From Mageeibacillus sp. UBA5747 (lineage in GTDB: Bacteria > Bacillota > Clostridia > Saccharofermentanales > UBA5734): 45,375 bases of DNA. This document shows, piece after piece, positions 24,253 through 33,090 of the stretch. The position numbers were made by a program, and so were the translations under genes. The notes under the pieces are model-generated. The model searched no databases and was not told the DNA's origin. It was given only the letters and a program-made list of their open reading frames with translations. Position 1 is the first letter of the stretch. The number at the start of each line of letters is the position of its first letter. The stretch covers positions 11,885 through 57,259 of the forward strand of contig DIFN01000057.1 in NCBI GenBank assembly GCA_002419145.1, read 5' to 3'.

Positions 24253-25773
24253 TTACTGGCCGGGCTCTTTGAGTGTCCCGGTTGCCCAGGCGGCGACTTC
24301 CGAGAGGGCTGGGTGGATGACCATCGCCTGGTCGATGGCAGCGGTGGAGTCGGGGCAAAAGGCGAGGTGCGGCCGCAGCATGGTCCGGCCTGGATCATGC
24401 GCATGGAGCGAGGTTTCCAGCTGATCGCAGTCTTCGGCGCGGACGTGGAGGCCTTGGTTCATCAGATAGACGAAGGGCTGGATCAGAATTGCAGCCTGGG
24501 GGCCGATGATGTGGACGCCGAGGATGGTGTGGTCCTTGCTGACGACTAGTTTGACGAAACCATCGTCTTCATCGCCAGGCAAATAGCCCATGGCATAGCC
24601 TTTGGCGACCGAAGAATAGTAATTCATCCCGGTCAGCAGTTCATACCCCGCCGCGCGGGCTTGCTGCTCAGTCAGACCGACGTGAGCGATTTGGGGATGG
24701 GTGAAAATAGCCCAGGGTACGCGGTCATAGCAGGCTGTCCGTTCCGGTTTTTCCGGCTCGTAGAGATTGTTGGCCAGTATGTAGGCTTCGTAGTTTGCCT
24801 TGTGGCGGTACTGGAACTTGCCGTTGATGTCACCAAGCGCATAGATTCCCGGGACATTGGTGCGCAGATGGTCATCGGTCAGAATGTAGCCGCGCTCGTC
24901 CATCAGAAGACCGCACCGGTCTGCCTGGAGCCAATCACTGTTGCTGACAAAACCCGTGGCGATGAAAATCTCGTCGGTGGCAATCACTTCTTTTGAACCA
25001 GTCACCTTGTCGCGCAGGGTAACGTGTTTCTCCCCGGCCACTTTCTCCGCCCGGATTGGCTCGACGCCCGTCCGGACACGGATTCCGACCCGGCGAAACT
25101 CTTTTTCCAGCAAGGCGCTGACCTCAGGCTCTTCGTGTTTGGCCAGACGCGGATTGTGGTCCATGATCGTGACTTCGGCGCCGTAGGCCGAGAAAATGTG
25201 GGCAAACTCGGTGCCGATGATGCCGCCACCGATGATCAGGAGGCGCTTGTAAGGTTCGGCGGGGAACTTGTCCCCGAAAAAGCTCTCGAAATTGACAAAT
25301 CCTGTCTCGAAAAGTCCTTCGATGGCGGGATTTTTGGCCCGGCCACCCACACCAATGACGATCGTCTCGGAGCGGATGGTGTCTGTGACCTCGCCCTGGG
25401 CATCCAGAACCTCGAGCACATGAGGCTTTGTGAAACGAGCCGTACCCTGAAAAACAGTCAGGCCCGGCCAGGCCCGGTAGGCTTCCAGAATCTGTTGATT
25501 CTCCCCGATCTTGTCCCACATCCGCTGGCCCAGCTTCTTCCAGTTGACCTTGGGCGGAGCAATCTCCAGACCGATCTTTTCGCCCCGTTCACATTCGCGG
25601 ATCGCATCAGCCGGATGGACCAGAATCTTTGACGGAATGCAGCCGCGATTCAGGCACGTACCGCCAAATTTGTGCCGCTCGACGAGGGCACAGGCTTTGC
25701 CCTGCGCCAGGGCAGCTTCGAGCACGATCAAGGCTGCTCCGCTGCCAACCACAATCAAATCAAATTCCTGCAT
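24253..25773 (-). CDS. Pyridine nucleotide-disulfide oxidoreductase (dihydrolipoyl dehydrogenase/mycothione reductase-like)
   Basis: 506-residue FAD enzyme. N-terminal FAD motif VVGSGAA (degenerate at the third Gly), redox-active disulfide GGTCLNRGCIPSK, NAD(P) motif IIGGGIIGTEFAHIFSAYG, second FAD motif GIYALGDING, and a C-terminal dimerisation domain. The conserved catalytic His-Glu segment appears as VIHPALSE. Just before it is an insertion of about 25 residues (GRTMLRPHLAFCPDS) that lengthens the protein beyond the usual 450-470. No 2-oxo-acid dehydrogenase genes are near, so a thiol or disulfide reductase role is more likely than the lipoamide complex. Start ATG 25773 follows AAAGGAA. 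Co-directional with the XRE regulator 47 bp upstream. Confidence 0.85.
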   Translation of the reverse strand: MQEFDLIVVGSGAALIVLEAALAQGKACALVERHKFGGTCLNRGCIPSKILVHPADAIRECERGEKIGLEIAPPKVNWKKLGQRMWDKIGENQQILEAYRAWPGLTVFQGTARFTKPHVLEVLDAQGEVTDTIRSETIVIGVGGRAKNPAIEGLFETGFVNFESFFGDKFPAEPYKRLLIIGGGIIGTEFAHIFSAYGAEVTIMDHNPRLAKHEEPEVSALLEKEFRRVGIRVRTGVEPIRAEKVAGEKHVTLRDKVTGSKEVIATDEIFIATGFVSNSDWLQADRCGLLMDERGYILTDDHLRTNVPGIYALGDINGKFQYRHKANYEAYILANNLYEPEKPERTACYDRVPWAIFTHPQIAHVGLTEQQARAAGYELLTGMNYYSSVAKGYAMGYLPGDEDDGFVKLVVSKDHTILGVHIIGPQAAILIQPFVYLMNQGLHVRAEDCDQLETSLHAHDPGRTMLRPHLAFCPDSTAAIDQAMVIHPALSEVAAWATGTLKEPGQ

Positions 25774-25820
25774 GATCCATTCCTTTCTCTGGCGGGACAT
25801 TTTATCGTGGACGTCCTGGC

Positions 25821-26045
25821 TTATTCAGCGAGCAGATCACTCACTGGCAAATCAAGGACCCGGGCCAAGTCGAACAACCGGTCCATAGGCATGTCGACCT
25901 CGCCGCGCTCATAGTGTTCGATCTGATTCACAGAGGCTGCGACGCGCTGAGCCAGCTCGGACTGCGAGATCCCTTTGTCGACCCGAGCCTTTTTCAGGCG
26001 AAAAGCAGTGGCGGCTGTGATCCAGACTGTTTCAAAATCAGGCAT
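25821..26045 (-). CDS. XRE-family helix-turn-helix regulator (small)
   Basis: 74-residue protein that is almost entirely a Cro/C1-type HTH: the core is LKKARVDKGISQSELAQRVA with the recognition-helix region SVNQIEHYERGEVDMPMD. No effector domain is present. ATG 26045 follows AAGAGGT. It is 47 bp upstream of the flavin disulfide oxidoreductase and is likely to control that two-gene unit and itself: a palindrome CTCAATGTTGAG lies between the -35 and -10 of the promoter at 26145-26174. Confidence 0.88.
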   Translation of the reverse strand: MPDFETVWITAATAFRLKKARVDKGISQSELAQRVAASVNQIEHYERGEVDMPMDRLFDLARVLDLPVSDLLAE

Positions 26046-26144
26046 GATAGACCTCTTTTCTCATCATTCAAGCTGAGCATGATTCAAGTAGACATGCGAA
26101 CCATGAAAATCCCCACAAAACGTTGAGGCCATATGAAAATTACA

Positions 26145-26174
26145 TTATACTCAATGTTGAGAACATCAGGCAAA
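26145..26174 (-). promoter_or_regulatory. Promoter with embedded palindromic operator for the XRE/oxidoreductase unit
   Basis: Minus-strand TTGCCT (26169-26174) and a perfect TATAAT (26145-26150) with an 18-bp spacer. The spacer begins next to the -10 with the 12-bp palindrome CTCAATGTTGAG (26151-26162). A further half-site TTGAG is at 26124-26128, downstream of the predicted start. This is the expected layout of an autorepressed HTH gene. Confidence 0.6.
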
Positions 26175-26210
26175 CTGCTGGTCTGTTCCAACCCCATGCG
26201 CCATCTTGGA

Positions 26211-26732
26211 TCATTTCGGCTTGCCCTGCTGCCGATACCAGTCACAGATCGCCATGGCAATCTGCTGGGCTGACAAGCCGGTTGTTGGCTGGATCAGGTC
26301 GGCGTAGCGTTCGTAAAGCGGACGCCTGATGCGGTAAATATCCCGGATCGACTGGTGCTTTTTGATCACGATGCCACGGGTTTTGATGTTCCAGAGCCGG
26401 CGCTCGATTTTGGGCAGGGGGACGTCGAGGTAGACGACGCAGCCGAGGTCACGCAGATGCTGCATCGTGACCTGGTCGAGCACGACACTGCCACCAGTGG
26501 CGATGACGTGGTGCGAAAGCTTCAGGGCGCGCACGACCTGGGACTCCAGCCGGATGAACGCGCCGATCCCGTCCTGGTCCAGGATGGCCTGCAGGTCCTT
26601 TTGCCGGCGAGCTTCGATCAGCTTGTCTGTGTCGATGCAAGGCCAGCCCAAAAGCTCGGCCAGAATCCGGCCGACGGTGCTTTTGCCACTGCCGGGCATG
26701 CCAATCAGAATGATGTTGCTGCAAGGTTCCAT
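26211..26732 (-). CDS. aroK: Shikimate kinase
   Basis: 173-residue P-loop kinase phosphorylating shikimate at O3 in the aromatic amino acid pathway. Walker A is GMPGSGKST, the substrate-binding acidic motif is DTDKLIE, and the Gly-rich shikimate-binding loop reads ATGGSVVL (usually GGG). The lid region carries RRLWNIKTRG. The ATG at 26732 has no Shine-Dalgarno sequence; TATAAT lies at 26739-26744, so transcription would start at or very near the ATG, suggesting a leaderless mRNA. An ATG at 26774 would add 14 atypical residues upstream of that -10 and is rejected. No other aro genes are in the window. Confidence 0.87.
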   Translation of the reverse strand: MEPCSNIILIGMPGSGKSTVGRILAELLGWPCIDTDKLIEARRQKDLQAILDQDGIGAFIRLESQVVRALKLSHHVIATGGSVVLDQVTMQHLRDLGCVVYLDVPLPKIERRLWNIKTRGIVIKKHQSIRDIYRIRRPLYERYADLIQPTTGLSAQQIAMAICDWYRQQGKPK

Positions 26733-26736
26733 GCCG

Positions 26737-26749
26737 GTATTATACCGCA
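26737..26749. promoter_or_regulatory. Palindromic divergent promoter element
   Basis: The 13-bp perfect palindrome CGGTATTATACCG (about 26736-26748) contains TATAAT on the minus strand (26739-26744, facing aroK) and TATTAT on the plus strand (26738-26743, facing the HD-GYP regulator). The -35 matches are weak on both sides. It may be a shared -10 region or an operator. Confidence 0.45.
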
Positions 26750-26772
26750 GGACTGAGAAATTGGGGAAAAGC

Positions 26773-27876
26773 ATGAATGAGTTTATTCATAAGCGTGATA
26801 AAATCCTGATCATCGACAACAATCCGGACGCGATCCGTTCTCTGGCAAATGCGTTGCCGGCCCAGTTTACCAAACTGGTGGCGACCAGCGGCGCCAAAGC
26901 CTTTGACTTGCTGTCAGCCGCACCCGAGCTGCCCAGCCTGATTTTACTTGAGACCCACATGCCGCAGCTGGATGGTTATGCAATCTGCAGCCAGTTGCAA
27001 ACCGATCCGCGCTACCAGGATATTCCAGTCATCTTCATCTCCAGCTCGAACGAGATCAAAGAAAAGGTCGCTGGCCTGGAAAGGGGCGCAGTCGATTTCA
27101 TCACCAAGCCATTCGACCCCGGTGAGGTCTTGTCCCGGGTCGATGTCCATCTCAAGATCTTCAATTTACAACAGGAATTGAAGCGGCGCCAACACGATCT
27201 GGAGGACCTGGTCGAGGCCAAAGCCAAAGAAGTGACCGACATGCAGCTGGCGACCATATTTGCCCTGGTCCGCCTGACTGATCGACGCGATGACAAGATC
27301 GGGGGGCACCTCGAGCGAACCCAGCTTCTCTGTGCCAGCCTGGCCAGGAAACTGTCCGAAACACCCAAGTTTCAGAATCGCATCGATGAGGCTTTCATCA
27401 GCAGTCTCTTCAAAGCCGCACCCTTGCATGACATCGGCAAAGTTGGCATTCCGGACCATATTTACCTCAAGCCTGGCCGCCTGACCCCTGAAGAGTTTGC
27501 CACGATGCAACATCATACCCAGATTGGAGCTCAGACACTCGAAAAGGTTCTGCAAAAATTCCCTGACAACCTGCTGATTCGGATGGGTGTCGAAATTGCC
27601 CGCTATCATCATGAACGCTGGGATGGCCAGGGATATCCCGAGGGGCTATCTGGTGAGGCGATTCCCTTGAGCGCCCGGATCATGGCCGTAGCAGATGTCT
27701 TTGACGCCTTGCGCATGGTGCGACCGTACAAAAAGCCCATACCGCACAAAGACAGTGTGGCAGTCATTCGCGAGGGCCGGGGCAGTCATTTTGATCCGGA
27801 CGTTGTCGATGCCTTCCTCTCGATTGAGTCTGAACTGGAAAATCTCTATCCAGCAGCAGGCTGGAGTTCCCACTAG
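26773..27876 (+). CDS. HD-GYP response regulator with a degenerate receiver
   Basis: 367 residues: REC domain (about 8-125), a coiled-coil linker, then an HD-GYP domain (about 165-360), which normally hydrolyses cyclic di-GMP. The HD-GYP motifs are intact: PLHDIGKVGIPDH, HHERWDGQGYPEGL and the distal metal-site region. In the receiver the phospho-acceptor position reads LILLETHMPQLDG, so the usual Asp is Glu60. The N-terminal acidic pair is DN, while the Lys (TKPF) is kept. A phosphorylation-independent, possibly constitutively active phosphodiesterase is inferred. ATG 26773 follows GGGGAA; longer in-frame readings overlap aroK in another frame. Same direction as the hybrid kinase gene 86 bp downstream. 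Confidence 0.9.
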   Translation: MNEFIHKRDKILIIDNNPDAIRSLANALPAQFTKLVATSGAKAFDLLSAAPELPSLILLETHMPQLDGYAICSQLQTDPRYQDIPVIFISSSNEIKEKVAGLERGAVDFITKPFDPGEVLSRVDVHLKIFNLQQELKRRQHDLEDLVEAKAKEVTDMQLATIFALVRLTDRRDDKIGGHLERTQLLCASLARKLSETPKFQNRIDEAFISSLFKAAPLHDIGKVGIPDHIYLKPGRLTPEEFATMQHHTQIGAQTLEKVLQKFPDNLLIRMGVEIARYHHERWDGQGYPEGLSGEAIPLSARIMAVADVFDALRMVRPYKKPIPHKDSVAVIREGRGSHFDPDVVDAFLSIESELENLYPAAGWSSH

Positions 27877-27962
27877 TACGGATGCTTGGCCCTGGCTGGA
27901 CTGTCAGGGTATAGACTCATTCACTCATGAAATCAAAAATGAAGTTAATCGGAGTAACTCTC

Positions 27963-30900
27963 ATGGCAAAAGAACGTGCATTCAACCAAGTCCTCGATTC
28001 CATTCCCGATCCGGTGTTCTACAAGGACCTCCAGGGCGTATATCAGGGGTGCAATCGAGCCTTTGCAGCATTCGCTGGCCGCGAAATAACAGATATCGTA
28101 GGCAAGACGGACCATGATCTGTTCCCGGCGGACCTGGCCCAGTCCTTTGTTTCGTTTGACCAGGCCATGCTGGAATCAGGCGATCCGAGCTATAACCAGG
28201 AGTGGGTCACGTACCCGGATGGCCGCCGAATCCTGTTTGATACCCTCAAGGCCCCGATGCGGGACTACGAGGGCCAGGTTCTGGGAATCATGGGCATCGC
28301 CCGGGACATCACCATCCAGGAACACGTCAAGCAAGAACTCGAAACGACGCTGGCCAATTTCAGCATGTTCATCGAAACCATTAACGACATGATTTTCATC
28401 ACAGACCTCAACGGCCGTGCCCTCTACATCAATCCAGCGGTGACGGCCAAACTGGGGATTACCTTGGCGGACATGCAGAACATACACCTTTTGGACTTGC
28501 ATCCACCGGAATTGCGTGCGGACGCCGAGCAGATCTTTGCCGACATGCTGGCCGGTCTGACAGACGTCTGCCCACTGCCCCTGGCCAGGAAAGATGGGTT
28601 GCGCGTCCCAGTCGAAACCCGGGCTTGGATGGGCCACTGGGATAACCAGGACTGTCTTTTTGGCATCTGCAAAGACCTCAGTGGCGAGCAGGAGGCTCTG
28701 CAGCGCTTCAACAAGATTTTCCAGGTCAATCCGACCCCGATGATGATCACCACCATTCCGGAGGGCAGAATCATCGATGTCAATGATGCGTTCATAGCCA
28801 CCTTTGGCTACCGACGGCTCGAGGCGATCGGTTGCCTGGTGGCAGAGATGAATTTTTTCACACGTGAAGAAGATGCTGCCCTCGCTCAGGCCTACCTGGC
28901 TTCGACCGAGCCTCTGGTCCAGTACGAGCTGTCTGTACGCACCCGGTCAGGCCAGATCCTGATTGGCCAGATCTCCGGTGAGGTCGTTAAAACCCAGGCG
29001 GAGGATCTGCGCCTGACAGTCATGAACGACCTGACTGCCATCAAAAAAGCCGAGGATAGCTTGCGCTACCAGGCCCAGTTCAACAACATGCTGATGAAAA
29101 TCGCCACCGAGTACATCAATGTGCCACTGGACCATGTCCCGGATGCCATCAGCAAAGCCCTGCGTGACATCGGCCAGTTTGTCGACGCCGACCGGGTCTA
29201 TATTTTTGATTACGATTTCCGGCGCCAGACCTGTTCCAATACGTATGAATGGTGTAACACAGACGTCAATCCGGAAATAGACAATCTCCAGGATCTCCCT
29301 CTGGCAGAAATCCCGGATTGGGTCAGTGCCCATAAAAACGGCATGAAGCTGAAAATCGACGATGTGCTGGCTTTACCGCCAGAGAACGGCGTGCGCCAGA
29401 TCCTGGAACCTCAGTCGGTTAAAAGCCTCCTGACGCTACCCCTGATGTCTGGCAGCGACTGCATCGGCTTTGTCGGATTTGACTCCTGCCGCCACATCCG
29501 AATCTACAACAATGATGAGATCGGCCTGCTCAGCCTGTTTTGCGAGATGCTGGTCAATATGCGCAACCGCCAGGAGCAGGAGCTGTGCTTGAAAGCGACC
29601 AAAGAACAAGCCGAAATGGCCAGTCGCACGAAAAGCCAGTTTCTGGCCAACATGAGCCATGAGATCCGGACTCCGCTCAATGCTGTCATGGGCTACCTCC
29701 AGCTGCTCGAGCAAAATGAAGCCGACCCGGCCAAGCAGCAGCTGATCGCCCAGATGTCCGACTCGGCTGACTCCCTGCTCAAGGTCATCAATGACATCCT
29801 GGATGTCTCGAAAATCGAAGCAGGCAAGCTTCATCTGGAACAGATTCCGTTCCATCTTGCACCTACTCTAAGGGCGATAACAGAACCCTTTGCGTTTGCG
29901 GCCCGAGAAAAGGGGCTCAATTTCTCCCTGGAACTGGCTGACGATATTCCTCGCGAAGTCCAGGGCGATCCGTTGCGCCTGCGCCAGATCGTCAACAACC
30001 TGTGCAGCAATGCCATCAAATTTACGGACTCTGGTTTTATCCGGGTATTAGCCCGTGTGTCCGGACAGACAGAAGACACGGTTCAGATTGATTTGTCTGT
30101 AACCGATTCCGGACCCGGCATTGCCCCGGAATTCCTCGCACACATTTTCGAGCCCTTTGCCCAGGAAGACAGCACCATGCCGCGCCGGTATGGTGGCACT
30201 GGCCTGGGCTTGGCGATCAGCCATGATCTGGCCCAGCTGATGCAAGGCCGGCTGCTTGTCCAGAGCGAACGCGGGCGGGGCAGTGTCTTCACTTTGTTGT
30301 TGCCTTTTACCCTTGCCATGGACAGTCAGCGCACGGCAGCTCAGATTGATCCTCTCAATCCGGTCATCACGCCGCGTCGCCCGATCCCAGCCGAGCATAC
30401 ACCCGTGTGGCTCACCCGCCGCCAGTGGCAAACCTTTCTTGAGCGTGAGCAGCAGCTTCTGGCCAGCGGAGATTTCCAAGCCGCCGACGAGCTTGCGCGG
30501 ATCATTGACGGCCGGTCGTATTCCGAGCTGGATGATGGACTCCAAGCCCTGGTGACAGCGATTGACCAATTCGATTTCGACCAGGCCCTCGTGTTGGTCC
30601 AGGATATGATAAAATCATTAGATGGAACGAAATCAGATGAAAATAAGCCATTTTCTGCGGCCAAAATCTTGATCGTCGACGATTATCCGGGCAATATCGA
30701 CATCCTTTGCCAGGCTTTGCCAGAGACTTATGATATCAGGACTGCGCTCAGCGGAACGGAGGCGCTCGATCTCCTGCACCGGACCGCTTTCACTCCGGAT
30801 CTGATCCTGCTGGATCTCATGATGCCTGACCTGGATGGGTATGAAGTGTGCCGGAGACTGAAGCAGGACGCCCGTTACCGGGATATTCCAGTCATTTTTG

Positions 30901-31802
30901 TCAGTGCTGTGGCAGACGTCCAGAGCAAAATCAACGGTCTGCAGATCGGAGGTGTGGATTATGTCACCAAGCCATACAATTTCAAGGAGATCCAGGCCCG
31001 CATCGATATCCATTTGAAGTTGCGCCACCTCAACCAGACCGTGGCCGAGTCGAACCGCCAGCTCGAAGCGCTGGTCAAGACTAAGATCCAGGCCATTTCA
31101 GACACTCAGATTGAACTGATTTTCGCGCTGTCCAACCTGGTCACCCTGCGTGATCCCAGTGCCGGGGGCCATGTTGAGCGTGTCCGCGACATCCTCTCAG
31201 TCCTGGCACCTGTTCTGGCGCACGAACCCCACTATAGCCACATCGTCGATGCCTGGTACACCGACCAGCTGATCAAGGCCTGCCCTCTGCACGACATTGG
31301 AAAAATCAGTGTTCCTGACCTGATCTTGAACAAAACCTCCCCGCTCGACGCAAAAGAAGCAGCAATCCTGGCCGAACACACCCGGATCGGAGCAGCCACT
31401 CTGGCCGAGGATTCAAACCAGTTTCCCGGCTTTGCCTTTATCGACATGGGGATTGACATGGCCCGCAGTCACCATGAGCGGTGGGACGGCACGGGCTATC
31501 CTGATGGACTCAAAGGGGACGCCATCCCACTCTCCGCCCAGATCCTGGCCCTCGCCGACACCCTGGACTATCGCTATGCCGAAGCTCTGGGCGGCACAGC
31601 CTGCCGCTCGCTCAATGCACTGGACCAGCCGCTTCTTCCTGAACCAACAAGTGAAATCGACAAGATCAAGGCCGTCCGGGCTTGGATCGAACTGGAAAAA
31701 GGTCGGGCTTTTGCCCCTCCTCTCGTCGAAGCCTACCTGAAAGTTGCTGACGAAATCGAAAATCTTTTCAAACCTGCTGAGACGAGGGTTGAACTCTCCT
31801 GA
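27963..31802 (+). CDS. Hybrid sensor histidine kinase fused to REC-HD-GYP
   Basis: 1279-residue cytosolic signalling protein. Order: PAS (about 5-120), PAS (130-240), PAS (245-360), GAF (370-530), HisKA with LANMSHEIRTPLNAVMGY (His566), HATPase_c with SNAIKFTDSG and GGTGLGLAISHDL (to about 785), a helical linker, REC with ILLDLMMPDLDG (Asp951), and HD-GYP with PLHDIGKISVPD (His1110-Asp1111) and HHERWDGTGYPDGL. No transmembrane helix is seen. The C-terminal REC-HD-GYP is closely like the whole protein encoded at 26773. The start at ATG 27963 has GGAG 8 bp before it; earlier in-frame ATGs at 27927 and 27939 lack ribosome sites. Sensing, phosphotransfer and cyclic di-GMP turnover are thus on one chain. 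Confidence 0.92.
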   Translation: MAKERAFNQVLDSIPDPVFYKDLQGVYQGCNRAFAAFAGREITDIVGKTDHDLFPADLAQSFVSFDQAMLESGDPSYNQEWVTYPDGRRILFDTLKAPMRDYEGQVLGIMGIARDITIQEHVKQELETTLANFSMFIETINDMIFITDLNGRALYINPAVTAKLGITLADMQNIHLLDLHPPELRADAEQIFADMLAGLTDVCPLPLARKDGLRVPVETRAWMGHWDNQDCLFGICKDLSGEQEALQRFNKIFQVNPTPMMITTIPEGRIIDVNDAFIATFGYRRLEAIGCLVAEMNFFTREEDAALAQAYLASTEPLVQYELSVRTRSGQILIGQISGEVVKTQAEDLRLTVMNDLTAIKKAEDSLRYQAQFNNMLMKIATEYINVPLDHVPDAISKALRDIGQFVDADRVYIFDYDFRRQTCSNTYEWCNTDVNPEIDNLQDLPLAEIPDWVSAHKNGMKLKIDDVLALPPENGVRQILEPQSVKSLLTLPLMSGSDCIGFVGFDSCRHIRIYNNDEIGLLSLFCEMLVNMRNRQEQELCLKATKEQAEMASRTKSQFLANMSHEIRTPLNAVMGYLQLLEQNEADPAKQQLIAQMSDSADSLLKVINDILDVSKIEAGKLHLEQIPFHLAPTLRAITEPFAFAAREKGLNFSLELADDIPREVQGDPLRLRQIVNNLCSNAIKFTDSGFIRVLARVSGQTEDTVQIDLSVTDSGPGIAPEFLAHIFEPFAQEDSTMPRRYGGTGLGLAISHDLAQLMQGRLLVQSERGRGSVFTLLLPFTLAMDSQRTAAQIDPLNPVITPRRPIPAEHTPVWLTRRQWQTFLEREQQLLASGDFQAADELARIIDGRSYSELDDGLQALVTAIDQFDFDQALVLVQDMIKSLDGTKSDENKPFSAAKILIVDDYPGNIDILCQALPETYDIRTALSGTEALDLLHRTAFTPDLILLDLMMPDLDGYEVCRRLKQDARYRDIPVIFVSAVADVQSKINGLQIGGVDYVTKPYNFKEIQARIDIHLKLRHLNQTVAESNRQLEALVKTKIQAISDTQIELIFALSNLVTLRDPSAGGHVERVRDILSVLAPVLAHEPHYSHIVDAWYTDQLIKACPLHDIGKISVPDLILNKTSPLDAKEAAILAEHTRIGAATLAEDSNQFPGFAFIDMGIDMARSHHERWDGTGYPDGLKGDAIPLSAQILALADTLDYRYAEALGGTACRSLNALDQPLLPEPTSEIDKIKAVRAWIELEKGRAFAPPLVEAYLKVADEIENLFKPAETRVELS

Positions 31803-31854
31803 CGTGCAGGTGACTCACAGATCCCCCAACCAGACCTAAAAAAGGAAACAGACC

Positions 31855-33033
31855 ATGCAAATTGCCGACTCTTTTTCTAAAATGAACCTGTCTGAAGCCA
31901 CCTTGGCCGCTCTGGCCCAGGCCAACATCGCGACCCCGACTCCGATCCAAGCCCAGACCATCCTGTCCATGATCGATTGGTATGACGTCATCGGCAAGGC
32001 CCCAACCGGCACCGGGAAAACCCTGGCTTTCGGGATTCCGATCATCGAACACCTCGACCTGTCCATCCAGTCGCCCCAAGCCCTGATCCTGGCCCCGACC
32101 CGCGAGCTCGTCCTCCAGACCGTCGAGGAACTCAAAAAGCTGTCGGCATTTATGCCCCATGTCCGATCGATGGCCATTTATGGCGGTGCCAGCATTGGCC
32201 AGCAGATCGAAGACCTGCGTCAAAATCCCCAGATCATCGTCGCCACGCCGGGACGCCTGATCGACCATCTCGGCCGGCGCACGATCCATCTCGACAAGGT
32301 CCAGACCGTTGTCCTCGACGAAGCGGACCGCATGCTCGACATGGGCTTTGTCCGAGATGTCCGCAAGATCCTCGACAAAATGCCCCGCGTCGGCCAGATT
32401 GCCATGTTCTCGGCCACCCTTTCCCGCGCTGTCATGGACATCTCCTGGATCTACCAGCGCGATCCAGTTGAAGTCACCGTCCAGGAGGACGAGGACAACA
32501 AGCCTCCGATCACGCAGTACAGCATCAACCTCGGTGGCCATGCCCGGGTTGAAACCATTGCCCACATCGTCAAGAAATTCCAGTATGAAAAGGTCATGGT
32601 TTTCTGCAATACGAAAGGCATGGTCCAGGGTGTCACTAAGCGCCTGAACCAGGCCGGCTGCAAAGCAGATTGCATTCACGGCGATATTCGCCAGTCCCAG
32701 CGTGAGAAAGTCCTCGCCAGTTTCCGCAAAGGACATCTGCCTGCCATTGTCTGCACCGACGTAGCCGCCCGCGGGATCGATATTTTCGGCGTCGATGCAG
32801 TTTTCAATTATGATGTACCGCTCGAAAATGAAAGCTACACCCACCGCATTGGCCGGACCGGCCGGGCACACCATCCAGGGGTGGCTTACACATTCTACGC
32901 CTTCCTCGAGAAAATCCGCCTCGATGAGATCGTGCGCTTCACAAAAACGCCGCTGACGCCATTTGACCCCGAGCGACTGGAACCTGTGTTGGTTGAAGGT
33001 ACGGAAGAATCAGAGCGCTCGGCGGGCGACTAG
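31855..33033 (+). CDS. DEAD-box RNA helicase (short, core-only)
   Basis: 392-residue ATP-dependent RNA helicase with little outside the two RecA folds. Visible motifs: Q motif (ATPTPIQAQ), I (APTGTGKT), Ia (PTREL), II (DEAD in VLDEADRM), III (SAT), V (ARGID) and VI (HRIGRTGRA). No RNA-binding C-terminal extension is present, unlike the second helicase at 34176. ATG 31855 follows AAGGAAA. It lies 52 bp after the hybrid kinase gene and may be co-transcribed; its 3' end faces the GT2-GtrA gene across a tandem repeat. Confidence 0.92.
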   Translation: MQIADSFSKMNLSEATLAALAQANIATPTPIQAQTILSMIDWYDVIGKAPTGTGKTLAFGIPIIEHLDLSIQSPQALILAPTRELVLQTVEELKKLSAFMPHVRSMAIYGGASIGQQIEDLRQNPQIIVATPGRLIDHLGRRTIHLDKVQTVVLDEADRMLDMGFVRDVRKILDKMPRVGQIAMFSATLSRAVMDISWIYQRDPVEVTVQEDEDNKPPITQYSINLGGHARVETIAHIVKKFQYEKVMVFCNTKGMVQGVTKRLNQAGCKADCIHGDIRQSQREKVLASFRKGHLPAIVCTDVAARGIDIFGVDAVFNYDVPLENESYTHRIGRTGRAHHPGVAYTFYAFLEKIRLDEIVRFTKTPLTPFDPERLEPVLVEGTEESERSAGD

Positions 33034-33043
33034 CGCCGCGCCC

Positions 33044-33090
33044 GCGTGCGGTCAGCGATGCGGCGTGCGGTCAGCGATGCGGCGTGCGGT
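33044..33090. repeat. 19-bp tandem repeat at the end of the GT2-GtrA gene
   Basis: GCGTGCGGTCAGCGATGCG occurs at 33044-33062 and 33063-33081, with a partial third copy to 33090. The second and third copies encode the C-terminus and stop of the glycosyltransferase gene (minus strand); the first copy lies just beyond it. Confidence 0.9.

Noticed and set aside
26046..26210. Possible small RNA or riboswitch in the XRE leader
   Set aside because: Only a promoter, palindrome and half-site are visible; no conserved riboswitch fold was recognised.
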